Positions 13,245 through 24,070 of a stretch of 64,000 nt of DNA are shown here, one piece after another. The notes under the pieces are model-generated. The model was not told the origin of the DNA. It saw only the letters and a program-made list of their open reading frames with translations, and did no database searches. A program made the position numbers and the translations under genes. How positions within the stretch are numbered: position 1 is the first letter of the stretch; each line of letters starts with the position of its first letter. The DNA comes from Balanoglossus misakiensis (Eukaryota > Hemichordata), in assembly GCA_040954595.2 (NCBI GenBank), contig CM082582.2:5704001-5768000 (forward strand). Reading direction: 5' to 3'.

Positions 13245-16200
13245 ATGAATCTGGGCGGTTTGAGGAGTGTCTTCGTGTTCGCCATTCTTGTGGTAATTTT
13301 CTGCGAGTATTTGATCTATTACCTTGTGATATTGCAGTGTTCATGGCCCGTCTTACAGGAAGAGCGATCGGGTACGGGTCATCCAACAGACAACCGCATA
13401 TCGGCGCTGTTCTTTGCTGATCCGCATCTTCTGGGGTTGAAGGAAGGTCACTGGTTCGACAAACTGAGGAGGCAAGTACTGTTTGTTTTGGTACTACACA
13501 AAAGAACCTGTGTCTTTTCGCATTTTGTATTAAGATGCCTGTTGTGTCTGTGATATTATATGGATAGAAGTGGATGCTTGTTCAGCTTCAAGAAATGAAT
13601 GAAATGAGAGTATTAAGAAGGATGATACCTTGAGAGAAAAATAGTGTAAGGCAGCTGCTGCTTATCACAAACCCCCCTGTATGGTTTACTAATATCATGT
13701 GTTTTTGTATGTTGGTTTATTTTGCTTTTTGTTTCATATGCAATTGCCTGTGTGCAGAGAATGGCAGATGCAACGAGCCTTCCAGACAGCGTTGACACTT
13801 CTACAACCAGACGTTGTCTTTGTACTAGGTGATCTCTTAGATGAAGGGCAGTGGGCTTCCAATGAAGTAAGTAACCATAGACACAGTATCACGCTACTAT
13901 TCTAGCTAGTGTTGCCAGTTGATTTCCATGTTCTATTTGATGCCGATACCCAGGCAGGTTATGACTGTAAGAAGATCCTGTGGTGTGTGTGATTGAAGCC
14001 AGTGTAATCTGAACAAAATCATACATAGAGATGTGCTCAGTCTTTTCGTCCAATTGTTTACATTAAAGGTACACGGTCACCCCTAATTTACATACGTCCA
14101 TATATGGCTGAAATGGCGTATTTGAGTGTTCTAAAGAATATATGGTGGCGCACTTTTTTTCGCGTGTGCCACCCACTGAAAATATGGCTAGATCTCAATT
14201 TACCATGGTAACTGTAGCTAAAAATGCATAGGTGACCATATACCTTTAACCTTCAAGTCTACTGGCCACACTTCTACAGAGAGAATGGTCAAACTACAAA
14301 ACATCAAAGGACTAAGTGAAAAAGCTAACCCCTACATGTACATACAGATTGTGATTACAACTGCCTTTGATCCATCAATGCAGTGATGTTAAATCATGGA
14401 GACAGCTGATTAGAATTTTATTTGTACGTAGGAATTCCATGAGACGGTTGGGAGGTTTAAGTGGATGTTCCGTCATCCAGAAGATGTTCAGTTCCACGTA
14501 GTTGTTGGTAATCACGACATTGGATTTCATCCAAAGTAAGCATAACTTCTGTCACTTGTACTGTACTGTACTGTACTGTACTGTACTGTACTGTACTGTA
14601 CTGTACTGTACTGTATAGGGTAACTTAACCCTTTCAAGCCTGGCTTTCTGGGAACATATCTGAATTTCTCCTATATATAGGATATCTGGCCAGGGTTAAT
14701 AGCAACTTTATCTATGCCTTTCTTGTATAGGATTATCCCAGTTTTGCATGGCTTGAAACATCATTTGGTTCGATAAGTGACAAATTTCACACTCTGAGTG
14801 AGACCAGCCTACTAAAATAGGCTATACAGTTTGCTTTGAAGCACTAAATCATGCCAACTTCCAATTTGTGTTAACATATCGTTTTTGTTGTTTTTTCAGG
14901 GTGAGCCAAGAACACCTTGAGAGATTCCAGACAGCATTTGATATTCCAGCAGTCAAGATACTTACGATAAGAAACAACAAGTGAGTGAAAATGACTTTCC
15001 TCAAGGGTCATGAAGTTTCTCTGCTTGAAGGCGCAGGAAATGGATGATGTGTATATCATTTTCAATACTCTACTTCCTAAATAGCTTTCCTCACAAACAT
15101 AACCGCATATCATAGGAAGCCCTAGATGTAGAGTGCAACTCCGATTAAATTTGTTTTCTATTTTTTTTTTCCAGTTTTGTACTTTTAAACAGCATATCCA
15201 TGCAAGGTGACAGATGTTTCATGTGCCTTCAAGCAGAGGATCTATTACACCAAGTTTCACAGCAGGTCAACTGTTCAAGAGATGCAGTTTACTATGACGA
15301 ACATGCAATGGAGTGCGATAAACATGAACTTTTACCCAAATCTGCTCCAATATTACTGCAGGTAAATGTAGTGTACATTTTCTACTGACTGATGTAGGAG
15401 TATATCGACAGTAATACTGTTTGGGATGTACTCTACTACACTTATAACAGATAACTTTATTACCGTATAAGTATGTTTCATGTGTCAGAAGCGTAAACAA
15501 TAAGAAAAGCCTGTTTATCTTGGAGCGCCAATAGCTCCCATGTCACTTTTAGCAAATTGTAGTCAATAAAATACTTAAATCCTCTCCCTATCCTTAAATC
15601 GCCCAATTTTTGCAGCATTTTCCAATGTACCGAGACTCGGATGCAATATGTACTGGTGAAGACGCTGCACCTGCAGACGAGAGACTGATCCGTCACAGGG
15701 AGGGATGGGAAGTTTTATCCAAGAGTGCTTCACAGCAGGTAGGTTCGGCACTCATATTATGTGACAGGTTTCCCATCACTTCTTTTATTTATTACGGTAC
15801 CAGTTGGCCAAAATCACTTGCAGTGAGTGTCTGGCACCTTGCCATCTCTTGTACGTACATCACAGTCTAATAATAAAGTGTTTTTGCCTTGTTAGATTTC
15901 ATAATTTTGAGTTTTTGTGAAACTTTTTTTATTTTGTAGCTGTTCTGGTGGATTCAGCCCCGATTTATTCTGAGTGGCCACACACATCATGGCTGTTACC
16001 TGAAACATGGAGACGGAACTCCAGAACTAACAGTGCCTTCATTCAGCTGGAGAAATAGGAATAATCCGAGTTTTGTCTTGGTAAGTCAACAAATCTAGTT
16101 TTGTCTTGGAAGTGTTGTTTTGGGTAAGCCAACAATTAGGGATGTGTACGAAATGTTAAGTAGGTGGGATGGTGTTAAAATGTTGTCAACATTTACCAAT

Positions 16201-16531
16201 AGATGGAGATGTAAATATTGGTGAAGTAAGATGGTGCACAGTGTTTTTGGCTCAGCAAGTGATTTGACATACAATCATATTTTAGTCCTGGTACAACGTC
16301 AAAATTTACATGATTTCTTTATCCTTATTGCTGTGTCGTTTACTTCTCTGTTGCTAGGCAACCATTTCTCCAGATGACATTGCAGTCAGCAAGTGTTTCA
16401 TTCCGAGAGAGACCACCGTTATATATACATACATTACAGTTGGCGTTACCATGGTGATGCTCCTCATATTTGTGAGATTGCGACCGCCAGGGCGACAGAA
16501 AAGATCCAAGCCAATTTTTTACAGGAAGTGA
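13245..16531 (+). CDS. MPPE1: Metallophosphoesterase 1 (PGAP5), GPI-anchor remodelling
   Basis: Exons are 13245-13471, 13758-13866, 14432-14535, 14900-14980, 15175-15361, 15616-15738, 15940-16080 and 16358-16531, giving 381 residues (human about 396). The family removes ethanolamine phosphate from the second mannose of GPI anchors in the early secretory pathway, which aids ER exit of GPI proteins. Metal-binding motifs of the calcineurin-like phosphoesterase fold are present: DPH (about 59-61), GD (100-101), GNHD (138-141) and GHTH (290-293). An N-terminal membrane segment (about 7-30) and a C-terminal one (about 345-363) flank the lumenal domain. Intron 1 appears to use a GC donor (AG^GCAAGT), needed to give the conserved LRREWQM junction. 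I chose the ATG at 13245 as the first Met before the hydrophobic segment. An AATAAA at 17264-17269 may be the polyadenylation signal. Confidence 0.95.
14063..14249. mobile_element. MITE-like inverted-repeat element, family B
   Basis: This 187-bp palindromic element in MPPE1 intron 2 has ends TTAAAGGTACACGGTCACC and GGTGACCATATACCTTTAA, which are near-perfect reverse complements. Its core contains CACCCACTGAAAATATGG. Related copies are at 23681-23770 and 45848-46040. Confidence 0.8.
14561..14615. repeat. (CTGTA)11 microsatellite
   Basis: Eleven uninterrupted copies of the pentamer CTGTA lie in MPPE1 intron 3, starting 25 bases after exon 3. The purity suggests it is polymorphic. Confidence 0.97.
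14624..14700. mobile_element. Short palindromic element flanked by TTAACCCT / AGGGTTAA
   Basis: Immediately after the CTGTA array, a roughly 75-bp segment begins TTAACCCTTTCAAGCC and ends GGCCAGGGTTAA, with an internal CTATATATAG palindrome. The ends resemble family A elements, but the interior differs, so it may be a distinct subfamily. Confidence 0.45.
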
Positions 16532-18110
16532 CTGGAATCACTCGTTTAATGTATAAATTCACCCTTAATTTACATGGTACCCATATAAGGTTACATGGTA
16601 CCCATATAAGGTTACATTATATAGGGTGTGTCGAATGACCATTTGGTGGCATATTTTTTTAATGTGGTCACCTTGTGTAAATCTGTGATTGGCCAGATGT
16701 AAACTTACCACAGTAATCATTTTATACACCTCACAAAGACATCATCATGAATTTAAGCATAAAACGAGGACAATCAGGAATCTCAATTGATGTGATTGCT
16801 CAACTTTATCCCCATTGGCCTCTCTTTGAGTTCAAATGTGGGTGTGTGAGGGCGCTAGACTTAGGAAAAGGGTGTACATGTACAGTACATGTATTATGGC
16901 AGCTTAATTTACCAAAGTAACTGTAACTTTAAATGCCAGCAAAAGATAGTCTGCCAAGTGAGTAAATATTATTGATGGACAGAAAGAGAATTCAAATTAA
17001 TAGTACTATATTAAATTTTCTACTGTTTTTTTTATACTTTTACACATCAACATACTTGATATTGGTTAAATTTTCCCAATTTGCTTTGCATTGTTGATCT
17101 TTCACATGATATTCTTTTATTCTTCCGGCATGATTGCAATACTTAACTTTGAGGCATTCTATGTTGATGTAGATTGATTTACATGAATCCTATAGTGCTT
17201 GATACTGGTGTGAAATTTTGGATAACTAGTAATTTTATCAAAATTCAAACTATTTGAATTTATAATAAATATACTTTATTTTGTGTGTGGAAATGAAGGT
17301 ACTGTAAACTTTAGTATTATTGTAAATGCAAAAAGATCATTCAAATAATTACTTAATGCAATCAATAGTTATGAAAAAGGTGATTTTAATTAATTGCTTG
17401 CTTTTTGGTATGCAATGGCGATTTACAAATCAGGTTATAATTTGCAATAAAATTGCAATATTAATCTTATATTTATATGTCATGTTTTTCTTTTGCTTGA
17501 TCAGTTTCTATTTTGGTTGATAACATAACTCTTTTGACAATGGCAAAAGGGGTGAAAACAAATTCTTGTTTACAGATGTAATGATCTGCAGCAGAGGCTG
17601 AGCTATCAACATACAGAGTCTGGTAGTCTTGCATGCTTCCCATAAACAGCGGCAAATTTGTGGACTGCTTTGAGAGTCACATTGGTTGGTGTCCCTGTAG
17701 ATCTCAAATGTTGATTTGGATATGGGTGGCTGCACTTGTTGACAGTTGTTTGTTTGTTTGTTTTCTCTTGTCAGTCAAACATGTTCCTTCTGTAAAGTCA
17801 TGAAAAAAAATTCTACTGCCACAGTCTATCCATTAACATGAGTTCACGAGTCTGCTGTTATACTGGTCTATTGAAACGAGAAACGTGAATAATATATAAT
17901 TTAAGAACGTGTCTATAGAGGGCGCTGTTTACCAACCTGTTGATTTGTGTGGGAGCTTGGTGAAATATCGGGCTCGAAAGTTCTTTTTTTTCTGTACCAA
18001 ATGATAGAAAGTGACCAAAAAGTATGTGCACACATATCCTGTGTATCAAAAATACGAATTGAAGCATGCAAGTTGAATAAAATTCTGAAATCTGCCATAA
18101 TCAATCTTAC
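16532..18110. other. Convergent gap between MPPE1 and the cytochrome b5 gene
   Basis: The region holds the MPPE1 3' UTR and should hold the missing 3' exon(s) of the cytochrome b5 gene on the minus strand. A 21-bp unit is duplicated in tandem at 16571-16612 (TTACATGGTACCC...). A family G repeat fragment lies near 16805-16885. A GC-richer block at 17590-17735 is open in two minus-strand frames and is the best place to look for the missing exon, but no reading shows the expected membrane anchor. Confidence 0.5.
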
Positions 18111-18859
18111 CTCCACTAAGTGGCCAATGCGATACTCCGATAGTATATAGTATGCATCTTTTGAATGACCTTTGTCAGTAAAAGGCCCCGTAGCATCTGA
18201 CCCTATATAATAAGGAGTTCAGATTTTAATTTTGTGAAAATGCGATCAATCTCACCAACTTGGAAATACAGGTTTGCCTACAAAATCTCAATTTGCATCT
18301 AAGCAAAACATCTGGTTTCTTTAGATATACTTACTGGTATATCGCATCAGTAATGGAAAACATTGTTTAAAAAGTAAGACAAAATTGCAAGCATTTAGGT
18401 GTGGACCAGCAAACTTTTTAAGAATAAAAATATGAAAAATACTTGCCTGCATATTCCAAGACGATTTCCTCTCCACCTGGATGCTGTTATTAAAAAGTCA
18501 TTGGTTAGAAAGCCAAACGAACCAATTTTCTGTAAAGGATATACTAAGCTCTTTCTTCGCACAGGACTAGCGTGGATAAATTCTAACGTTGCTGAAGAGT
18601 CTGAACGATTTTACTGCCTGTTACCATTACAAATATCACTGCTTTTCCGATGCAAGCTCTTTAAACATAGCATTGCTACTAGTATCTCCATGCGGAGTCC
18701 GTTACCTCGTGACAATCTGCTATTTCCATGGCAACTCACCTTGTTGAGGAATTCCGTGACGTCGTAGACACTGTTGTTGATCACCAACCAGCACGAGTTG
18801 GGACCGCAGTGCTCAGATACTTGTTCCCGTGTGTAAATGTTGCCTACTACGGCCGCCAT
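18111..18859 (-). CDS. Cytochrome b5 domain protein, 3' part unresolved
   Basis: Exons on the minus strand are 18740-18859, 18447-18483 and 18111-18196, giving 81 residues and ending in phase 0 before a GT donor. The sequence has the cytochrome b5 layout: WLVINNSVYDVTEFLNK, then the first heme ligand in HPGGEE, the second in GHS, then YRIGHLVE. Family members carry electrons to desaturases, P450s or reductases, usually from the ER or outer mitochondrial membrane through a C-terminal anchor. No anchor exon was found. The second intron seems to use a GC donor (AG^GCAAGT); with it the segment reads LEYADATGPF, two residues shorter than the usual AG-x-DAT loop. It could be a CYB5A/B-type or soluble paralogue. 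The divergent neighbour is TCAIM. Confidence 0.82.
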
Positions 18860-20262
18860 ATCTAGCGCTTATCCGTTCACAATCTGTCAGTTTGTTTTAG
18901 TGGGTGCTTTTTGACCCGAATGGGGTGATGAGTGATTTATTTACTGGTGTAGTGAAGTGCAGTTTGGTGCAACGGACAGAATATATTATTTGTGAGCCAC
19001 GGAGTGTTTTTTTCTGGAATTACACAAGTACACACATGGATAAATATGATGGATGATTTAGAACGAGTCTTTGCATTACTGTTTCTTTCGTTTATTTATA
19101 AGATATAGTTTTGAAGGTTTCAATACAGACCTGCTGTACACGTGATACATGTGATCTGTGGTGTATTTGTGGAGGAAAAAACATGCCTGAACTTGGAAAC
19201 AAGAATGATCCGTTTGTGGTGAAAAACATGTTTTATTGCCTAGATTGACAAATTTCTTCCCATTCATTTCCTCGCAGAAGAGTGTATGTACATACACCAT
19301 GCCGCTGTTATGTTTATTTGATTTCAGTCTTTTATCTTACCATAGAAACAAATCCTCGTAACTTGGCATTGGCAGGGTAGGCCTACAAAATTAATTATCT
19401 ATCAAGTTAACAAAATTGAAGTTTCTCGCAATGACCCTTGGTAAACAAAATTATATCAAAGTGGATTGTTAGGCAAATTCAGTGGAAATAAAAAGCGATT
19501 GTCATACTAAACAATAGAAAAAAAACAGATACACACGGACAGACAGACAGAAAGACAGATAGAAAGACAGAAATCGGTATAACACGGGAGCTAAAAATGA
19601 TTGAACCACGCGAAATCTCGCAAGTCGTGTTTACAGAAACGAGAACGTGACGTCAAAGGGCTATCCCGACACTCTCAAAATGGATGCCGATTTATGCAAT
19701 ATGTTTGCACCGCGGAGAGAGCGTGTGTTGTTGTGCACGTAGACAATCTGGGCATAGCAGTTGCTTGGTACAATATCCTGTAGCGAAGCGCGATGTTGTC
19801 TTCTAATTCCGAGTCCTGACTATTCATGGTCCGATCAAGGTGATGCAGGGTATCTCGACATCCGCCGGTGTGTGACCGGGCGCCACCGGACGGAAGAATG
19901 ATGATGATGTTTTGTCGGACAGTTAGGTAAGATGACTTCGTAGCGTAGCCTTTTCGCAATGTGGGGGCATTCGCCGTGTTTGGTGTATGTGGGCGAGCAG
20001 ATTCATCGCATTCTATAAAAACACAATCCATATGATTCACTGCTCGAAGACATACTGTGGTGTATCTACAGTGACACTGATAAACTGTGACCTCGACTCC
20101 TCCATATTCCACATGTTCTATGGTGACCTCTGAATGACCTCCACGACTGTGGTTATTAAAGGGGAAGTTAACTCAGCAAGACTTATGGTTATGGGGTAAC
20201 ACGCGAGGTAGCTTTGGATTCGGTTATTCAGGAAATCCTTTTTAACTCTATATACAAATGGT
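18860..20262. other. Divergent intergenic region between cytochrome b5 gene and TCAIM
   Basis: This 1.4-kb spacer separates two outward-facing genes and contains both promoters. CpG-rich sequence lies around 19600-20010, including a TGACGTCA-type CRE palindrome at about 19649-19656. A CAGA-rich simple repeat lies at 19531-19571. A 145-residue minus-strand open frame (19675-20112) resembles nothing I know. Confidence 0.55.
19531..19571. repeat. Imperfect (CAGA)n simple repeat
   Basis: About 40 bp of ACAGACAGACAGAAAGACAG-type repeats upstream of TCAIM. Confidence 0.85.
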
Positions 20263-23200
20263 TTGCCTATTTTTTTCAGGCTGAATTGGTCTGTGACTTA
20301 TTCATCTGCGAAATGTGTGAGAAGGAGTCTGACAACTGCAGAGGTGGCCTCAGCTTTGAGACCCTTCTACTTCGCTGTACACCCAGATTTCTTCGGACAG
20401 CATCCACGAGAAAGGGTAACTGAAATATTTGTAGTTGTCTGTTGACCACCAATTCCAATATCTCTCCTCTGATTTCTGAATAACTGCAAAAAGCACTGCA
20501 CTTTGTAATAGGATGTTACCTTAGAGTCAGTACATTGTATGATTAGTGTCAAGAAAAGATAACTTTTCTAAATGTTTGTGGAGTATGGGCTGAAGAGGAA
20601 AAGCTGTGGAGTGGCCATGCAAATGACCGTGCATAAACACTGCCCTCACACTTCCACCTGTTGTCTCTAGGAGTATCTGTATGCTTACCTGCAAGTCTTA
20701 CCATGTTATGTACAATAGTATTGTCAACAAATGTTAATTCAATGCAGTATCACTCCCATAAGTAATAACTCAACTTTTGATTTCAGGCTGTCAATGATGC
20801 CTCGTTGAAGAAACTGAATTGGTACATTGATTGTCTCCATGATCAGAATTACGTCAAGCCAACAACGTTGACATTTTATTTGAAGGACCATCCTGAAAAC
20901 AAAGGTTAGTTGAGAGTGTTGAAAAGATACTGCAGTGAACCAGATTGCCCAGTTATACTCTAACAAAAAAGGGCAGTGAAGACTGGTACTGTGTCAGTCA
21001 TGTGAAAACTAACTTGCCGTCTGTTAGCATGACAATTCTCATTTTCAGCAATCCTGTTCTTTTTTTTTCAATATCTGTCCAGGCACACCCAATACAGCCC
21101 TGTCCCAAGTGACATTTACATTAGAGTCTTCCGATGTGCGATGTACGGTCAAGAAGGTTCTGAACGCCTGCAAAATGCCAACAGACTATGTCAAGTCAAT
21201 TCCGTCCAAAGGCGTCTTTCCCAGACCAATAAAATGGCACCCGTCTTACTACTTCTACACTGGTAAAATGCCGCCTGAAGATGTGTTCGCAATGCCAACC
21301 AAAGTAAAACCAGACACACTACGGTAAGACTTACTGACTTTCAACAAATTTTCAACCCGAAAATTATTGCATTGCTATAAGCTGCAATAAAGTATGGTTG
21401 AATATTCAAAAGATTTTTAGCTAAGAATGAATGTGGGTATAAACCATTTAGAGTTGCAACTATTGCCATATTTAGACTTAGCACACTGCAGGGACAAAGA
21501 CCTGTTCATCCTAAGTGTAAATATTCCTGTTTTCTCTACACACAGGTATTGGTTAAAAGAAAACATCAATCAGGCAAATGAAAAACTGGCATCAAAACAG
21601 TCCCTTGAGGAGGAAATTCAGGTCCTGACCCAATCCTTACAACAAGAGTTAGGACTTAGAGATATCACGTGGCATTGTGGGTGGGGATTGTCAGCTTTCA
21701 GGGCGTGTCTGAGGAGTTTTAGCCGGCTTTGTGAGCAGCACAGGAGTGACATTAGTGTTCTCAGAGGTATGTACATATAAATTATTGTTGATTTTTACAG
21801 TAACAATGTCCTACACACTTTTTATTGTAAAAATGTGCAAATTGTTTCATTATGCTATTGGAAGGTCATGGCTCTCCTTGCAATTGTAATATATGTAAAA
21901 AAAAAAAATGCTGACCCAATAAAAAGTTGTCATAAATTGTATTAGAGTGAGTGTTTTCTTAAAAATTTATACTTGCAACTGTTTTTGTTATCCATTTATT
22001 TCAAATGAGCTGAAACTATTTGCACTGTTGACATGTTCCATGCATATCTCTTGTACATGTATGAAAAACTATGTGTCACAACAATGACATTGTCAGGAAT
22101 TTTTTGTACTGTTTTCTGCAGCTTTAAATTGATTTTGATTCTTGACCAGGTCGATCGTTGATATTCAGCACGAAGACCGGCGTCAGTCGTGATGGCAGCA
22201 TTGTGCTTAGCAACGGAGATGTGCCACATCATTGGCTCATGGTAAATGCACTTTCAGTTGTTGTCTGTGAAACTTTTTCCTCGGGATTACTTCAATGACT
22301 TGAATGCAAAGCTTGTCGGTTCCTTGGGTTGGAAATATTACATTTTTCTTCTAGAAATTGATGTTACTATGGGCCCAGGGGTCCTATTTGTAAAATTTGG
22401 AAAAAGTGTCGGATTGGTACATCTGAACATTGTCATGGCAGATTTGCTGAAGCATACAGACTAAAGAATGGGATACCTAACCTTGTCAAATTACAACTAC
22501 TAGTACTAAAAAAGGGTATGGATACCCAAAATCATTTAATCCGTTCATTTTCTGTTTTAATTTTATAATATAAACCTACTTCAGCTGCTGGGATCATTCC
22601 ACACCTTCAAGGCGGTTTTAGATGAACTTCCCAGACTGGAAGAAGCGGTGTCTGCTCAGCTTGGCGACATCCGAATCATCCGACATGAAAACGAAACAGT
22701 GATGTTGGCCGAGGACTATCGGACGTTACTGACGCGACTCCTGAGATCTGTCGTCAACTACTACAGACGGAAGAGCCACATTGGCGTTTCTGAATACAGT
22801 AATGTGCACTACGAGGATGAGGTCCATGGGCCGGACAAGCCCGACAGGGGAAGTCTGCAAGACCTGGAGATGTTGGTGGAATGGTAGGTTTTTTGGCAAC
22901 CCTTTCACCAGCATGGTTTGGCCGTAATCCATTGTTTTCTATGGTAAAGTTGAACATATGAAGAGGGAACTGGGGGTGAAAAGGTTAAAGTCTTTAAATG
23001 ACTAGATTCAAATTCCAGGGATTTCTACTGTTGCTGTTTTCATGAAATTTTTCATTAAGCTCTATCAAAGAAGTTTAATTCAGTGCCCCAATAAAATTGT
23101 ATGGTCTCGAAACTCTGTGACATGTTTTGCCCGTAATGAAAAAAACCGTTGTCAAAAAATGCTGACTCAGCTGTTTTCGTCATTATTGGCTAAATTCACA

Positions 23201-24070
23201 ACTTTTTATTTCATAAATTAGCCTGGTGAACACTAAATTTGACTACAGATGTTGATAAAAATTAGAAATGAGAATCAAAAACTTGGCAATTATTGAATGC
23301 CAATATTTTCTATTTTAAATTATCAATCATACAGTGAAAGTATGATGCATGGTTATGGCGAAATCATGTTCTATGAAAAGTCACAGTAAATACTTTTCCC
23401 TTCTTTGTCCTTTCACACACAGTGATGCAGGTGATGTGAGGTTATTATCCAATGGTCAGTTTCACGTACCCGCGTCCTACCCCCCAGTCATGCTGTTGGA
23501 GTACATGCTGTCCAAACAAAACGAGGCAAGGTTCAGACGTATGCAGTTTCTGAGGTAAGAACCCTAGTCTCTACCCATGTGTGCGTGGTCAGAACCTGTC
23601 CACATATTTAACGTGATTTGTTATGTTGTTCTGGCCGAATAGTACATGTTGTCAAGTTCATTTTGTTAAAGTTTTGCTGGTTTAAGATATACGGTCACCT
23701 ATGCAAATTTAGCTACAGTTATCATGATCTAAACAATCGCACATTTTCAGTGGGTGCGGAAAAAGAGCGCCACCATTCAAGTTTATTCTACCAAATGTAC
23801 TTCAGGAGTTTTCTGAAACTCTTTCACCATCACAGATGTGAACAGAGCTTGAAGGAGCTGACAGAGCGTTGCAAAGAGGAGTTTGATCTGTCCGAGTTGA
23901 CAAAAGACAGCGCCGTGTCTCCCGAACAAATGATCGAATGTTGCCAGCGTTTGCTCAGTAATCCGTACGAGCCGGGCGTCAGTCTACGAGGATTGAGTGT
24001 GAAGATTTCCCAGTTTTACGCTGTGTCTCAGGATGGTGAGATCTCAATTCCTTGGGATTGGAAGCTGTAA
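20263..24070 (+). CDS. TCAIM: T-cell activation inhibitor, mitochondrial (TCAIM) homologue
   Basis: Exons are 20263-20415, 20787-20904, 21083-21323, 21546-21766, 22150-22241, 22585-22883, 23423-23554 and 23836-24070, giving 496 residues, the same length I recall for human TCAIM. Conserved landmarks are ALRPFYFAVHPDFFGQHP near the N-terminus (a J-domain-like HPD), PRPIKWHPSYYFYTG, the HHW motif after SNGDVP, and the ending QFYAVSQDGEISIPWDWK. The first 26 residues (MPIFFRLNW...) carry Arg/Lys but no acids, which fits a mitochondrial targeting signal, so I take this ATG as the start without an extra upstream exon. In mammals the protein is mitochondrial and is implicated in restraining T-cell activation and in mitochondrial metabolism; in an invertebrate the immune name should not be read literally. 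An AATAAA lies at 24806-24811. Confidence 0.96.
22898..22987. mobile_element. MITE-like inverted-repeat element, family A
   Basis: This roughly 90-bp element has AACCCTTTCACC at one end and GGTGAAAAGGTT at the other, with the family core AATCCATTGTTTTCTATGG. It lies in TCAIM intron 6 and begins only 14 bases after the exon 6 splice donor. Confidence 0.75.
23681..23770. mobile_element. Family B element, truncated copy
   Basis: TCAIM intron 7 contains TACGGTCACCTATGCAAATT followed by AGCTACAGTTATCATG and TTTTCAGTGGGTG. This matches the reverse complement of the right half of the element at 14063-14249. Confidence 0.65.

Noticed and set aside
19675-20112. 145-residue minus-strand frame upstream of TCAIM
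   Set aside because: No family similarity, no splice logic; probably an open stretch in a CpG-rich promoter.
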